Below, in pieces: positions 20,317 to 32,900 of a stretch of DNA of 64,000 nt. Numbering within the stretch: the first letter of the stretch is position 1; the number at the start of each line of letters is the position of its first letter. A program made the position numbers and the translations under genes. Under the pieces are notes generated by a model that ran no database searches, was not told where the DNA came from, and saw only the letters and a list, made by a program, of their open reading frames with translations. Source of the stretch: Diaporthe sp. PMI_573 (lineage: Eukaryota; Ascomycota; Sordariomycetes; Diaporthales; Diaporthaceae); contig JAJTUP010000004.1 of NCBI GenBank assembly GCA_021399435.1, positions 1,612,001 to 1,676,000 of the forward strand, written 5' to 3'.

Positions 20317-21856
20317 ATTCATTTGGTAGACTAGTTGATACCACCATAATTGAGTGACTAGTACAATTCAACGACTTTGACTATGTATAACATCTCAAGT
20401 GATAGCCTCATGGATCAATTCCTATAAGACAACCACCCAAAGGATGATCTCCTAAGGAATAACCTCTTGCAGGCTAGTCTCCCAAGGGACAATCTCCTTT
20501 GAGACAGCTTCCTGTGGGATAATGTCCTGTGGGATAACCAACCCCACGTAGAAGTCTCCTATAGGATAACTTCTTATGGGATAACCTCCTATAGGATAGC
20601 TTCTTATGGGATAGTCTCCGACAGGATAACCTCCTAGGGAATAACCTCTTAGGGAATAACCTCCTAGGGAATAACTTCCCGTGTGATGGCCTCTTATGCA
20701 CTGCTTCTTTGATTCCTCTGCTTTCCCTCTTTGAGTGATTCCGTGGAGCCTGGGGATCCGTGCAACCGGTGGGCAGGAGGCTCTCCAGCTAGACGCAGAC
20801 GTCGACCGAAATGGAATGAACCGATAGGCAGCGAGCGACCAAGGCGAGGAGGACACACTTGACAATGCAAGTAGGGGGTAGGTAGTATGCAAGTTTTGTT
20901 GTAGAAGAACTAGTACAATTAGTATAGTATTACAAAATGGTATCGTAGGGTGCTTGGAAGAAGACGCCGCTTTCCCAAGTGATTATGATGATGGATATGA
21001 TGATGCTTATAGTTGTTGGTCTTGGACCGCCCTCTCTTTACCCCTTTCTCTTTTCCGCCCCTTGGTCTTTTGTCCCCGGGCCCCCCCGTTCCCCCTCTCC
21101 CGCTCCCAGTGTATTTATTTCCCCTGGCAAACTGGGGGGTATTCCCGCGAACGATGCAGTGCCTGGTGTAGAGATGAAAAGCAAATTGTACAGATGAAAA
21201 TGCCTGTGATGTGACGATATTGATGATGATGGTGGTGGTTGTAGTGATGCGCTTTCTAAAACTCCCCCAACCCGCATCTCCAGTTTCCAGAACGCCCCAA
21301 ATATCAAGACGCCTCAGCCTGCAGGTCAGCAGCTCTCTCCCCTTTCCGTCTCCGATTTTGTCGCGCGCGAAGGATTTAGTAATCCGTGGCGTTTAGTTGG
21401 GTTTGACAACGTATAGCCCGGCGGACATGGAGAAATTTCCCAAATCAGAATCTCTCGCAGAGAGGCCTGCTGTTGCCGAGAAAATCCGACAGAAGCGATG
21501 GAAACAACCAGCCTTGAAAGCCCAGCCCCAACATGAGAAACGAACGCCGTGGCTTTTTATAAAGGATCCCTTTTTTTCTTCGGTTGCCCGAACTAAACGC
21601 GTCTTCTAAGTGTAGTCAAGAGAAAGAAAAAGCAATAAGGAAAGTCGCCCTAGAATAAATCGGGTGGTGTATGTCCAAGTTGCGAAGAGGGTATCTCGAG
21701 AGTCGGTCCTGGGTCTATTTGGGTATGTATGAGTTGGATTGGTTGAACAAGGGTGGTCTGCGTGGTTACAGCGCCGTAGTCGATGTGCGAGATAGGTTCG
21801 AAAGGTGAGTCGACACATTCTTTCGCCCAGCCGGACTGTTGGTGTGATCGAGGAGA
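20317..21856. other. Convergent spacer with minisatellite and bZIP 3' region
   Basis: 1.5 kb between the stop codons of the charged protein and the bZIP gene. The left part carries the 15-bp minisatellite listed separately. The part around 20980-21250 has GATGAT and GGT/TGG runs and a C-rich patch at 21080-21090. No gene supported. Confidence 0.55.
20409..20700. repeat. 15-bp minisatellite, about 20 degenerate units
   Basis: Consecutive 15-bp units of the type CTCCTATAGGATAAC, alternating with TTCTTATGGGATAAC, run from about 20409 to 20700, with one 17-bp unit near 20540. Divergence is low in the right half (CTCCTAGGGAATAAC three times). Because 15 is a multiple of three the array stays open in two minus frames, giving pentapeptide repeats (G-G-Y-S-L and R-R-L-F-P types). 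I do not claim it is translated. Confidence 0.9.
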
Positions 21857-23635
21857 TCACCGTCTGGAGGGATCTTGCGATTCACGAGCCCCGGTTGCCC
21901 ATCCCATCTCGTGCGGCGGCGGCCTTCCATAGTACTGTGTTTGATGCGGAAGCGGCGGCGTTTGCGATTCGAACCCTGTTGGATGTACCGTCGTCGGAGA
22001 GGAGGCGGGCTGGTCGAAGCGCAGAGGAGGGAGTCTCGCGCTCGGGGGAGCCGAGGATATCGGTCCAGTGTATCCCTGGGTGACTATAGGAGGCAGGGAG
22101 CCTGGAGGTTGCGATGGGCGCATTGCATAAGGTGGAGGTGAAAAATCGGGGGCAGTTGGGTCTGTTCGGCGCCGCCTGCTTGGCCTTTCGAGTTGCTCTT
22201 CTGCGTACGGCGGCGAACGTTGCTGATGAGCCAACGACGGAGACGTCGTAGAGGAACTGCCACCTGCTGCGTAAGAACCTGTGAACGACCCTTCCGCAGC
22301 TCCCCCAGAGGCGGCAGCACGCGATGGCTGGGGACTAGGAGGCCCCTGCTCCGCATGCTCTCTGATGCTCGGGGTCCGCAAGACCACGTCGCGCAGCCGG
22401 TTCCGTTCACTTCGGTAAAAATCGCGCTCGGCTTGCAACTCGTGGATCTGCCTGCCAAATTCCCGGTTGTCGTTCTCCAGCCGCTGCATGGTCTCTCTCA
22501 GATCCTTGTCCCTCTCCTTCTTCCGGGCTCGAAACCGGGCAGAGGCTCCTGCGTTACGATGTCGCTTTTCATCAGCCTGACGCGAGCCTTGATGAACATC
22601 TAACGGTACGGTGATGTGCTCCCCTGTGTTGGTTTGCAAGGTGAGGTGAGGCTGCGAATCGTGGCCTCTCGTTCCTCCGCCACCACCAATTTGCAGAGCA
22701 TTCATGATCGCCGACGACAGATTTGCCTCCGCTGGTGGGCTACCATGGTGGGAGTAGCCCCTCCCAACCCCTTGTATTGATTCGAATTGCCCTTGCCCAT
22801 ACGCCGGTGCCATTCTCTGAGGACTTCCCGCAGCTCCGAGTTGTGTGGGACCTTGTGAGAAGGGATGGCTTGGTGTATTGGCGAATGGCGCCTGGGAGAA
22901 GGCACGAGGGTCTACAGTAGCGGTCGAGGCAGCGGGAGTAGGCGGAACTGCTCTTGGGGACTGGCTAAGCATACCCGACGGCGGCCCAGGAGGTCCGGAA
23001 AATGGCACCATTTCGTGCGTCGCTCCGAATCGACCAACCGTCGGTGTCGAGAAATCAAAGGGTGGCTGAGCATCACCTGGAGCTGCTGGCGTCGTCACGC
23101 GACCCAAACTGAGTGACCGCGGTGACCTTGGCGTCAAAATTCTTCTTGCTGCCCCCAGGGCAGGAGGAAACGGTCGAGCTTGGCTCGGAGATTCTCGTTG
23201 ACCGGGCGGTGGGATCGAGGTCAACGAGCCGAGGGAGGCCATAGGTCCTGGTGGAGCACCGTAGACAGGCGCCGCGCCATATGGCTGGTACGGCGAGCCA
23301 GACACGCCGTACTGCCTCGTTCCTACGCTCGAAGGAGAGCTGTCGCCGCCAGCACCCGCACGTTGGAGAGACGGAGATGTCCGGCTCTGGGTTTCCCTCG
23401 GTTCGGATGGGTTGAGGATATTGTGCACTCCTAGCGTTCGCGGAGTGGTTTGCCGTGGAGGGAAGTCGTCCGGAGCGATCAACACCCTGCTAGAATCTCG
23501 AGCGGAATCCACTCCACCGTCATTGCTGTATGGATGCGCCTGTTGCAGGGATGAAGGTGAGGCGTTCGCACCGGTCGAAAAAGACTGGGAGCGACGGCGA
23601 GAAGGAGGGCGAGAGGCAGCGCCTCTCTGCGACAT
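21857..23635 (-). CDS. bZIP transcription factor, 592 aa
   Basis: DNA-binding regulator. Single coding exon. The bZIP domain is at residues 354-420: basic region KRHRNAGASARFRARKKERD (Asn, Ala, Ser, Arg in the N-x3-S-x2-F-R contact pattern of fungal bZIPs) followed by a zipper helix with weak Leu periodicity (ETMQRLENDN, IHELQAERDF, NRLRDVVL). Near the N-terminus the block PRTLGVHNILNPSE (66-79) is one I recognise as conserved in a fungal bZIP group; the rest is Pro/Ser/Gly/Gln-rich and disordered, as in activation regions. I start at MSQRGAASRPPSRRRS (23635); the frame stays open to 23920, and an acceptor-like ACAG lies just upstream, so a spliced or longer N-terminus is possible. Target genes cannot be told from sequence. 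Confidence 0.9.
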   Translation of the reverse strand: MSQRGAASRPPSRRRSQSFSTGANASPSSLQQAHPYSNDGGVDSARDSSRVLIAPDDFPPRQTTPRTLGVHNILNPSEPRETQSRTSPSLQRAGAGGDSSPSSVGTRQYGVSGSPYQPYGAAPVYGAPPGPMASLGSLTSIPPPGQRESPSQARPFPPALGAARRILTPRSPRSLSLGRVTTPAAPGDAQPPFDFSTPTVGRFGATHEMVPFSGPPGPPSGMLSQSPRAVPPTPAASTATVDPRAFSQAPFANTPSHPFSQGPTQLGAAGSPQRMAPAYGQGQFESIQGVGRGYSHHGSPPAEANLSSAIMNALQIGGGGGTRGHDSQPHLTLQTNTGEHITVPLDVHQGSRQADEKRHRNAGASARFRARKKERDKDLRETMQRLENDNREFGRQIHELQAERDFYRSERNRLRDVVLRTPSIREHAEQGPPSPQPSRAAASGGAAEGSFTGSYAAGGSSSTTSPSLAHQQRSPPYAEEQLERPSRRRRTDPTAPDFSPPPYAMRPSQPPGSLPPIVTQGYTGPISSAPPSARLPPLRFDQPASSPTTVHPTGFESQTPPLPHQTQYYGRPPPHEMGWATGARESQDPSRR

Positions 23636-26600
23636 CGAGACCTGTTCGCCCTCGCGTTGAGGATATTGTGGTTCCGGACATTGGTCACCGCGACCGCCCT
23701 CATACGAAGAAGAATTTTCCGGCCTGGGGCCGATTCCAGTCGTTTGGGCCCAGCTGTTGGGTCTCTTTGCTCGGTCAACCACGGATTGTCGGCGCGGTTC
23801 AGCAGATTGCCTCTGGCCGTCTCTGTCAAGGCGGCCTAGAAGGGGGCTGGTGGGACACCAAGAAAAGGGTTGGATAGCCAGGGCGAGAACGTTATCCAAG
23901 AATTGTCTCGTGAAGCGCAAATGTAGCAGTCTCCGGGATTACAGGACCGGTCTCCGTCTTTCCGGTCATACAAGAGGTCGTGTAAGATTCTTAGGCGCCG
24001 TGGAAGCTAAGGATCTCGCTGTACCGTCCGGCTCAAGGAGCGCGAAGAATGGTGGGAAGTGGGAAAGAATCGTCGAAATGTTGTTGAAAGCTGAGTAAAT
24101 CCGTGGGCAATGTTTCTGGTCTGCTCTCACGGGAGTGCTGAAGGAAGAAGGGTCGAATTGGCACCGCCCGGTGTTGAAAGGTTGGACAGTAATACTCGTT
24201 GAAATTCTGCTTCGCGAAAGATGGGCTACAATCTGTGGCAGGCGATGAAATGGTCTTAGCTGATTCGAACGGGATGACGGATGTAATATGCATGTGGGAT
24301 AGATATTGGGAGCAGGACAGCGGAGGTGACTGGTAAGGATAGGTGCAGTGCAGCCCACCAACCATGATTCTCATACCAAACTCTGTGACTTGAGTGGCTA
24401 TCCCAACCCTCCTGCGCTAGAATGGGTCGAAGCGTGACTGGCAGATTTCTGCCAAAGTGCGTCTCCGCGAGCCTCTCTTTGTGGGACTTCTCCCGCCCTT
24501 GAATCCTTTGCAGTCGGGTTGAGAAACAGAGAACCACCCGAACAGGAAAGGATAGTTGTCAAGGCTGAGGTGATTTATGGGCAACGATCGGACACGGACA
24601 CGGGTAAAGGTGCCAGGTAGTCGAGTGTGGGCGGCAAAAGAGACTCACGGTGTGCTAAGTCGCCTATTCCGGGCCCCAAAAGATCCAAGGGCGTGAGCGA
24701 GTCCTTCGTACCATATAACCGCAGGATCCTTCGTTCCTTCGTAGATGTGGGTGTCGGTCTGGCACCACTTCGCGCAACCAACCGGACTACTGAAGCTTTG
24801 TTTTGTAAGAAGGAAGTTGATACAAGAGGGAGGTTTTGACACCAGGATATTCTTTTGGGTATTCGTGCTTTCTATCCTCCTCCGGCTCGTCTTGCTGCTC
24901 CCACGCCATTCTTATCTGGGAAACAGGTACTGGCTGGGATGGGGCATGGGGTGGAGCCAAAGGAAGAGGTGTTGGGTTGTGGTGTCTGCCGGGGTGCAGC
25001 TGCAGGTCAGGGGTGGCCCATGCCACGCTTTGTGTGGATGCTGGGTGGATGCTGGGTGGGTGCGAAGACCACGACAGGGCTTACGGATACAGCCTGGATG
25101 GGCCTCTCTAGTTGTCGAGAGTGACTGTCGCAAGGCCGTTGTTGCTTAATGATTCCCAACTCCGGTGAGTGCGGACCCTCCAGCACGCTTCTTCACACCC
25201 GCGCAGTAGTGCGCCATTACTGACACTGTGGACAAGCTAAGACATCGACACAACGTGCTCTGGATTCGACGAGAAGAGGTAGTAGGTGATGTCCACCCAT
25301 CCCAGCCCCCTCTTCTCCAAAAGCTGGTCATATCATCAGCAGCTAGATTCGATGACCGGCGGCTACCAGGCTAGCATAACCAACATATGTTGCGGTGCCC
25401 GGTGGCATGCAGCTATATGATGTACTCGCACATCCCGTGCACAGGCTCTTCGGAATAGCAGGCCGGAGTGAACCCCAGCGTGGAGTACTTTGACCAAGTC
25501 ATCAGGTAGATAGATGGCCAGCCTTCGACCCTGTCAGCCGCCCAGGGATTCAAGCGATGGAGGCGTTGCGCAAGGGAAAAAGAATAACGAGCTTGGCCCA
25601 GTGATAACATCGCATCATCTTAGTCCTTCTTCCCGAGATGACGGGCATAGGCGAGTGATTAACCTGTAGGGATTCTGCCCTAGATCGCAAGGTCTGAACG
25701 ATCAAAATTTCACGGTACATTCGTGACGCCCACAATTAGAAAGAGTGGATGATACGAGGGGCAAATGATGTCTCTCAATCCCTCTTCCCAAGAAGAGCCA
25801 TGGAACAGTGATGGAATGGATGGGGACGGGGCGGGAGGAGCTAGCGCCTTGAGAGGAGAGTCATCGCGGAGATGGTGGAATTCGAGGTTCAATCTCGGGC
25901 CAGTGAATTCATCGACCTTGCGTCCCCGGGGAAAGGTCGTAGTCATGATGGGGTGGGTTGTGCTTTCATAGGTGAAAGAGCAAGTTGCGCCAATTTAGCG
26001 ACTCCCCGAGTGTGTCTAAGCGAGCCACGTCCAGGAAGAAGGTAAGACTCCGCGAATTCGTCAACTGCTAACGTCCGCATCACGGCGTGATGGCTTGAGA
26101 TTGAGCAGACACAATGCCAAGAGCCCTTCGGACAGAAAGCTGTGAGAAGACTGGTGCCACCGAATCAGCTAACGCGGCAGTGGCAACGCGAGGCCGGTGG
26201 TGTCATGAGAGCGCGAAGATCGACCACTCCCTCAGATTGGGGGGCGGTGCCATGCATGATACTATGGTCAATCTAACTGTGCATGGTGGCAGAAACCATC
26301 AGATGCCATGAGCTGCCAGTTGCCGAGTGATATCGATGCTGATACTGGCGAGTGTCTGTTCTCGTGGAGAGCGACAGCCGAGCAGGGAAATTAGCAACTT
26401 TGCAACCTCACATTTGGGGCGTGGGTCTGGAAGACATGGAAAGCAAGGGTCCGGATTAGCTGACAGGGTCCGTCCTGATGCCAAGGCACAGGGATGGCGA
26501 GCTTCCAATGGGTGTCGGAGAGATCCAAACACGGGCACGCATATAATTACTGTGTATCCGTACTGCGGACAGTGTCTGATGCAGGCCGGGCGGCCGGGGG

Positions 26601-27270
26601 GACGGTTGGTATAGGTACCTCTGGTCCGATGTAACACAATTCGGCGGTGATTGTAGAACGTAACCATTGACGAAATCGGATTTGCACTAGACGACACCGG
26701 TGACCAAAGAGCGGATCACGATGGCAGGGCGACGTGAAGAGACGGTGAAGTGTCTTCTGATGAGTCTACTGCAGACCCGGCAGACAAAAGAGCAGGTCGG
26801 CCGCGGCAAGCCGGAAGAAACGACACGTCAACCAGGCCAGGCCGACCCAGAACAGACAAGTCCAGTTGAGCCCAGGCGCGCTTGGAAGAGCCGGGCGGAG
26901 CCCAGGGCGCGAGGTAGGGCAAGACAGTGCAGGGCAGGGCAAGGTGGCATGGCGGTCGTGGCAGACGTGCATGAAGACGGTGAGGTGAGGCTTGCCTCCG
27001 GCTGCAGCATCAACGGGGCCTTGGCCCAAGTACTGCAGAAGAGTGGAGTCTGGGAAAAAGGTAAAATCTGTGGTCTTGTGGGTGTTCTTGGGCCTGACAG
27101 GCTGACAGGACGCGACGACGAACTGCCCAGGTGGTGAGGTGATCAGAGTGTCGAACACACAGATCCATCTGGTGCGGCAGACCTGCAGAGCGCTGCAGAG
27201 CGCTGCAGTGCTGCCCATCGTTCCAACAGGGTCCAAGGGCTTGTCTTGAGAGAGTGTCTCTTCGGGTGAC

Positions 27271-27296
27271 AAGGGGGGTGGGGGGGTGGGAGCGGA
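27271..27296 (+). repeat. G-rich tract
   Basis: Runs of six, seven and three G separated by single T residues; could form a G-quadruplex on the plus strand. Confidence 0.6.
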
Positions 27297-28114
27297 GTGG
27301 AGCGCTGCCAGTCAGATTGGGGTCGCCATGCACACCAGCACGGATGCACAACGACGTCGACATACAATGTCTCGGTACAGCACCGTCCACCAGATCTGCG
27401 CCATGCGACTGGTTGCGGTGAGGATGAGCAAGTGTAGAGCTGCTGAACACCGCACAGGCCTGGTCACCACCCCCCCACCACGCCGGTGGGCTTGGCCTGG
27501 AGCTCAGCATGGCCGGGGCAAGGAGTGTCAGAGTGTCTGAGTGTGCGGTCTCCAGAGCCCAAGGCTGGGTCCCAGAGCTGGGAGCTCCGGACGGGGCTGG
27601 AGCTGTGCCACAGCCGTTCTCTTACCGTCGCAGTGTTGCAAGCCAGGGTCACAGTATGGGGTAGATTGTTTGGTCTTGTGGTTCTAGGCAGGGTGGTTGC
27701 AAGGTTGGAAGGCTCCAGTTCGAGATTGATGAGTTGCCCATGCGCCTAAAACATTGGACGAACAAGCAGCTGTGTCTGCACACGCCGTGCACACGCCATG
27801 CAGAGGCAGCAGCAGGCTGTGAGGCAGCACGGGCAGGACATGGACATGGACATGGACCTGGGCAGCCGCGGATGCTCGAAATAACCTGTCTGGTGATTAG
27901 ACTTCGGGGCTCCCATGGGACCTGACACTGCTGTCAGAGTGTGCGCTTCGGTGGTGACGACGGGATCAGCGGGTCAGTGATATGAATCAGCGGCAAACTG
28001 CCGCCGCCCACCGTACAGTACGCCGCGGAATGGGACCGGGAGACGTGTACATGGTCCAGGTACTGAGCACTGCGTGCAGCCATTCGGACGGGTGGGAGGT
28101 GGACGGGTGGGTGA

Positions 28115-28180
28115 CGGAGGGACGGAGGGATGGAGGGATGGAGGGATGGAGGGATGGAAGGGAGGGTGGGTAGGTAGGTA
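28115..28180 (+). repeat. GGATGGAG-type purine microsatellite
   Basis: About eight degenerate copies of GGAGGGAT pass into a GTAGGTAG run at the right end. The strand is almost pure purine. Typical slippage-prone sequence in the gene-poor region. Confidence 0.85.
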
Positions 28181-28507
28181 CTGTGTTCACTAGGTGGTGG
28201 GTGTGGCTTCTCGATGTGACCTCAGCTATGGAAATCCGACGAGTCGTTCCACGTTGTGCCATCCCCATCGACCTTGCTTAGCTAATCCACTCCGGTCCAC
28301 TCACTCCACGGGCCCACCCTGCGTATACACAGTACCGCAGTATGTAGTGTATGTGTGTATGCATGTGCACTTGCTGCACCGTAACTGCACCTGCAACCTG
28401 CACCTGCCTGCGACATGCACCTGCACTTGCACCTGGGTCTGCCCGCCCATCTCGCCCGTCGCGTCTACTTACCCCAGCAAGCCCAGCAACCCCAGGTGCC
28501 TAAGAGT

Positions 28508-28532
28508 CTGTGTGTGTGTGTGTGTGTGTGTG
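28508..28532 (+). repeat. (TG)n microsatellite
   Basis: About twelve TG dinucleotides without interruption. Confidence 0.95.
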
Positions 28533-28704
28533 CACTGCCTCCCCGCCCACTCTCGTCTGGAACATTGCATATTTCCAGATCCTCATCTGTCGCCTGCTCC
28601 TGCTTCTTCGTCCGGGAATGGCAATGCTACTGCTCGCGGACGGCGGAAAGGCTTCCTTCTTCCTGTCTCGGCCCTGGCGCCATGGAACATCCCGCCGTAC
28701 GATG

Positions 28705-28759
28705 CTGCACGCTGCACTCTGCACTCTGCACTCTGCACTCTGCACTCTGCACTCTGCAG
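28705..28759 (+). repeat. TGCACTC 7-bp tandem array
   Basis: Seven or so 7-bp units (TGCACTC), the last drifting to TGCAGTC. Just downstream (28777-28807) is a second array of three CCATGCCGTG 10-bp units. Confidence 0.92.
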
Positions 28760-28776
28760 TCTGCAGTGCGGTCTGA

Positions 28777-28807
28777 TGCCATGCCGTGCCATGCCGTGCC
28801 ATGCCTG
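28777..28807 (+). repeat. CCATGCCGTG 10-bp tandem array
   Basis: Two full copies and a partial third copy, 18 bp from the TGCACTC array. Confidence 0.85.
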
Positions 28808-29952
28808 CATCCATCTCCATCTACACCTACCAGTACATCTACAGCCAGCACAGTAGCCACACACACACGCGCGTGGACCGCGTACTCCAAGATGGCCCCG
28901 TCATGTCCTTTCCCACCCTGACCGAGTCTAGCTGCAACCACTATTCCCGGTCAAGACGCCTCATCTCGTTGTGCCTGACTGCTTGTCCGGTCGGAGGTCC
29001 ATCCAACCACCCATCCACTCGTGCTCCCACACCCACGCACACGCGTTCGGCTGGCCTCATTCCCAACCGGGCCCGCCAAGAGGACCTCTCATTTTTTTTT
29101 TTCACGGCCACGGACACGTCTACGGGCCACAGCCAGGGCTCGCGAGCTCCTTCATCGGTCGCCCGTTTTCTCACACCCACATGCATGCCCACCCACTCCC
29201 TGTGCAACCTCTACTGCTACGGTAGCGTAGGATCCTCGGGCACCCAATCGACCATCGGATCCCAAACGGTCAAAGCAGCCATCTCTCTGTCCCCGGCGAT
29301 GGAACATTGGTTCTCAAAAGGGGTCATGTGCGTCTAGCAACATGCAGTCTCACCTCATTCTCGTCCTGGCCTGGCCTATAACCATCACGGCCACTATACT
29401 AGTCCTACATCCGGGCGGCCACCTTATGCACATGCTACAACGCATGTACAGTCCTCGTGCGGTCGGCCGTCCATGGACCGAGTTGCACCATGCCAAACGA
29501 GACGCCCGCGGCTGTTCGGCGCAACTTTAGCCTTTGCCAGTCCATTCCAGATCGATCGGTCACGCCTTTCGACCACTCACGGCCAAGCATTGCCATTGCC
29601 CACTTTCACATCCCAGGGGCTTGGATCCGAGAACAAGTCCACCGGCGCAAAGAAACAATTCCTCATGTCACAGCTGCCCAAGCCTCGCCGGGTACTCCTT
29701 GCAGCCACCCGACCTGCTCCTCGATGAGTCAAGCATGACTCCGGTCTCCAGCAGCCCGCCTGCCCGCCAGTCCAGGAACCAGTCCAGTCTGCCATGCGCC
29801 CAATTCTCCGCTCGAACCGGATGTCCTCCGGCTGGGTTTTCCCTGGCGTTCCTGGCCGTCTAGCGCCGGCAAGGACGAGGTCCTGATTTCTTTCCTGACT
29901 GCCAATCTGCAAGGTCAACGCCGGTAGTGGATGCGACCCATCCGTCATTCGC

Positions 29953-29988
29953 CATGTTGCATTTTGCATGTTGCATGTTGCATGCCGG
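29953..29988 (+). repeat. ATGTTGC short tandem array
   Basis: Four near-copies of CATGTTG/CATTTTG in a row. Confidence 0.75.
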
Positions 29989-32900
29989 CTGATAGAACTT
30001 TGTGCCGAAAGCTGCTGCGCTCTGCACGCCCAGCTGCGGTTGCCAAACTATGTTTTGACTTATGCAAGGACCAAAGCCCACACTTCTCTGAAGTCCACTG
30101 CGGCCAGACACGCGGCCAGGACACCCATCCGGGGACACTGTGCACGTACAGTACTCGGTCCGGCTGGGACGGTCTGGATTGCAGGCCACACTGGGGCATT
30201 CGAAGCGTGCCAATCCTTCTCGAACTCAATGTACCACCCCTGGTCTGGGCCTGGCAGGGCCTGGCACCAACGACTGGCATCTCTTGCCGAGCACTGAGCT
30301 TCTTCTGACAGACTGTCTCGCCTCTTGACGCCGGCGCTGATACATACATCAGCGGAGGTAAAGGCCGGCCGTCCATCGCGTGGCCGGGACTGAGCCGTGA
30401 CCGTGCCTCCACACTTCGCTAATCTCCCAACGACCAGCTCATATCGGCTAGGGCGATAGTCTATCCCCGGAGATTACTTGAACCAGAGATGGGGCAGAGT
30501 TGATAATCCCGGATCAAACCAACGTCGCGAAACTCAATTTTTTTTGGCTGCAGAGCCCGCGTTCTCTAATAATAAAGCGACACAAGAACATTCCTTCGGA
30601 TGGGATACTCAAACTCGGCCTCGACTGCAACATCGCAACCGCTCGGTCAAAATAGGGATCGCCAAGGCGGTCCTCGGCATGAACAGTTGGCCAGAACGGA
30701 GCCGGCGTGTGCAGCACTCCGTGCAGGCCATTACCCTGTCGCCGAACAGTTGATCAAACCGCGCGCGCGGGCCGTCCCCGTCCAGCTTTAATCGCTAGCC
30801 GGTTTCTAGCCAGGACAGCAACATCCTTGGGGATCCGGTCTCCACCAGGCCTTCACAGCCAGCAAAGCGTGACATCCAGAGCGCAGGGTCTGGCTACTCG
30901 TTGCGACTATGAATTATCACCAACTATCGCAATAGCCGTTAGCCGAGCGCGGCGTGGTCGTTGACTGTTCGGCACTTGTCAAGGCAAAACAGCTGTGTGC
31001 AAGGAGGATTGGAAGCCCAACGTGGGCGTCAAAGGTGGGTGTGCGGGACGATGAGGTGCAGGTATGGCTTGCAGCACGCAAAGCATGGGTTGATGCATGC
31101 CATGGAGCACAGCACTACCTCCAGATTGGAGAAGAGCGAGATGACGGGACCCGTTCTCGTTGCTCAGAAGGTGAACCGTGTGCCCACGGAAAACTGGGCT
31201 ATACTGGCCGTTTTAATATCAGCCTTCACCAAACATTCAACGAGTTACACGGCCGTGCGAGCTCACGCACCAATCAAGGAGCGTGTACACCCACCTTACC
31301 GAGATGCAGATGAGCAATTGATCAGGATACGCCCCGTGCCTTACTCAGATGTGCTCGTACCACCAGTTCATCTCTGGACTCGGGACCTGCCTGCTTGCAT
31401 CCGGTCTGCATCGGCAGCATCCAGCAGAAGAAACCCAAGATGTCATGACGGGAAGGGAAGTACACCCATGGCAGACTTTCCTATGCGAGTAAGGCGAAGG
31501 TGAGGCCTTGATACTGATCGGCAACCCGCATGGTTCCCAGCGGCTTCAAGCATCACGCTGATGCTTCTTCCAGTAGTACCATCGGGGAATGGCGGCTGGG
31601 TGATAATATCGCACCACAATAGGAGCCCTCACAGTTGCTGCGGGTGGTTGGGAGCACTGTATAATACGATACATTGTCGCGCGAGCCCGAATTGGGCGGG
31701 GCCAAGATTTACACAAGCGGAGGGATCTGGATCTCGTCAGACGGTCCCCTTCCTCGGGCTACCACTTGGAGTTGGAACCGGGCAAAAGTCTGGAGACGCA
31801 ACTACCAGCCATGCGCCGGCCACATCTTCAACGCGAAGCGTCCTTGAGTATGGTCTCAGTCAGCTCGACGCCTCACATTACTTTGTCTCTCAGCTTCTCG
31901 GTTTTCACACTCTGACAGAACTCGCTAGGACATCACGACGCCCCGGCACTGTGCCGCTAGCCACGGACTACATTTCTGTCACGAATGTAGTGGAGGGACT
32001 AATACGTAAGTTGACAGCCATCTCATCAAACTGAAATGGGCAGATATTTGATCGATTTCTATTTCGAGAGTGTCTCCGATGCCGTCGCACAATGATCCCT
32101 GGGAGGCCTACCACGGCCGAGGCGAGTTCCATGGATGCCCAAGCACCTAAGGTACGAGGTCCATCATGAGTTGATCGTCATTCTGCTTGGGTAACCGCGG
32201 CGGCTACGGTCACAAAGGGTGGGTTAACTAAGATGAGCTGCATGCTGCTTCTGCACTAGGGTACTGGCCTTGATACAAGGGATCCCAACGTTCGCGTTCA
32301 GGACACTAGTTGAGATCTGTGGGTGACCCTTGGTATACCAGACCACACATTATCAATCAGGTTGTCGTGAGCCTGGAGTTCTTGTTTGGGAAGTTCGATG
32401 GGGGTCAAATTGTTCACGCGGATGAAGCAACATGTAATTTTTCCGCATCTTGTCCGCTGCAGCTGGATATCCTCGGACGGCATGCCCCCGTGAGGATACG
32501 GAAACAAGGCCCGCCTCCCGCGTTAACACAATCAGCCGCCGGCTACGGCAACGTGGCAGAAGCTTCAGCTCCGCAATTCCGCCCCGCGTCTCCAGAGGTG
32601 AATGGGACTGCTGGGCTGCATATAAACTCCAGGCCTCGCATCGCAGAAAGATCAAGTGTTCTCATCCGCCAAGTGTTGGTCTGAACGGTTACCAGGGGCA
32701 CCGACGTCCCAAAAAGAACTTGGCCTAGTTTCCAGCAAGCACCCTGAAGTTGCACTGTCGCCGGGATCACACAGCCAAAGTTTCACTCCATCGTTGAGGG
32801 TCAGGTTCAGCTGTGCAAGTCGGGTGCTTAGCCGACTTGTCCGATCTACGACGGAGCACAGGATCGCGGTACGAAGGGGCCAGGTTACAGCTCCAAGACC

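Noticed and set aside
21956..21980. GATTCGAACC, resembling a tRNA T-arm on minus
   Set aside because: It lies inside the bZIP coding exon, and no acceptor or anticodon stem can be formed around it.
31561..32034. 157-codon plus frame in the gene-poor interval
   Set aside because: No motif, no neighbours in frame and no intron borders linking it to another exon.
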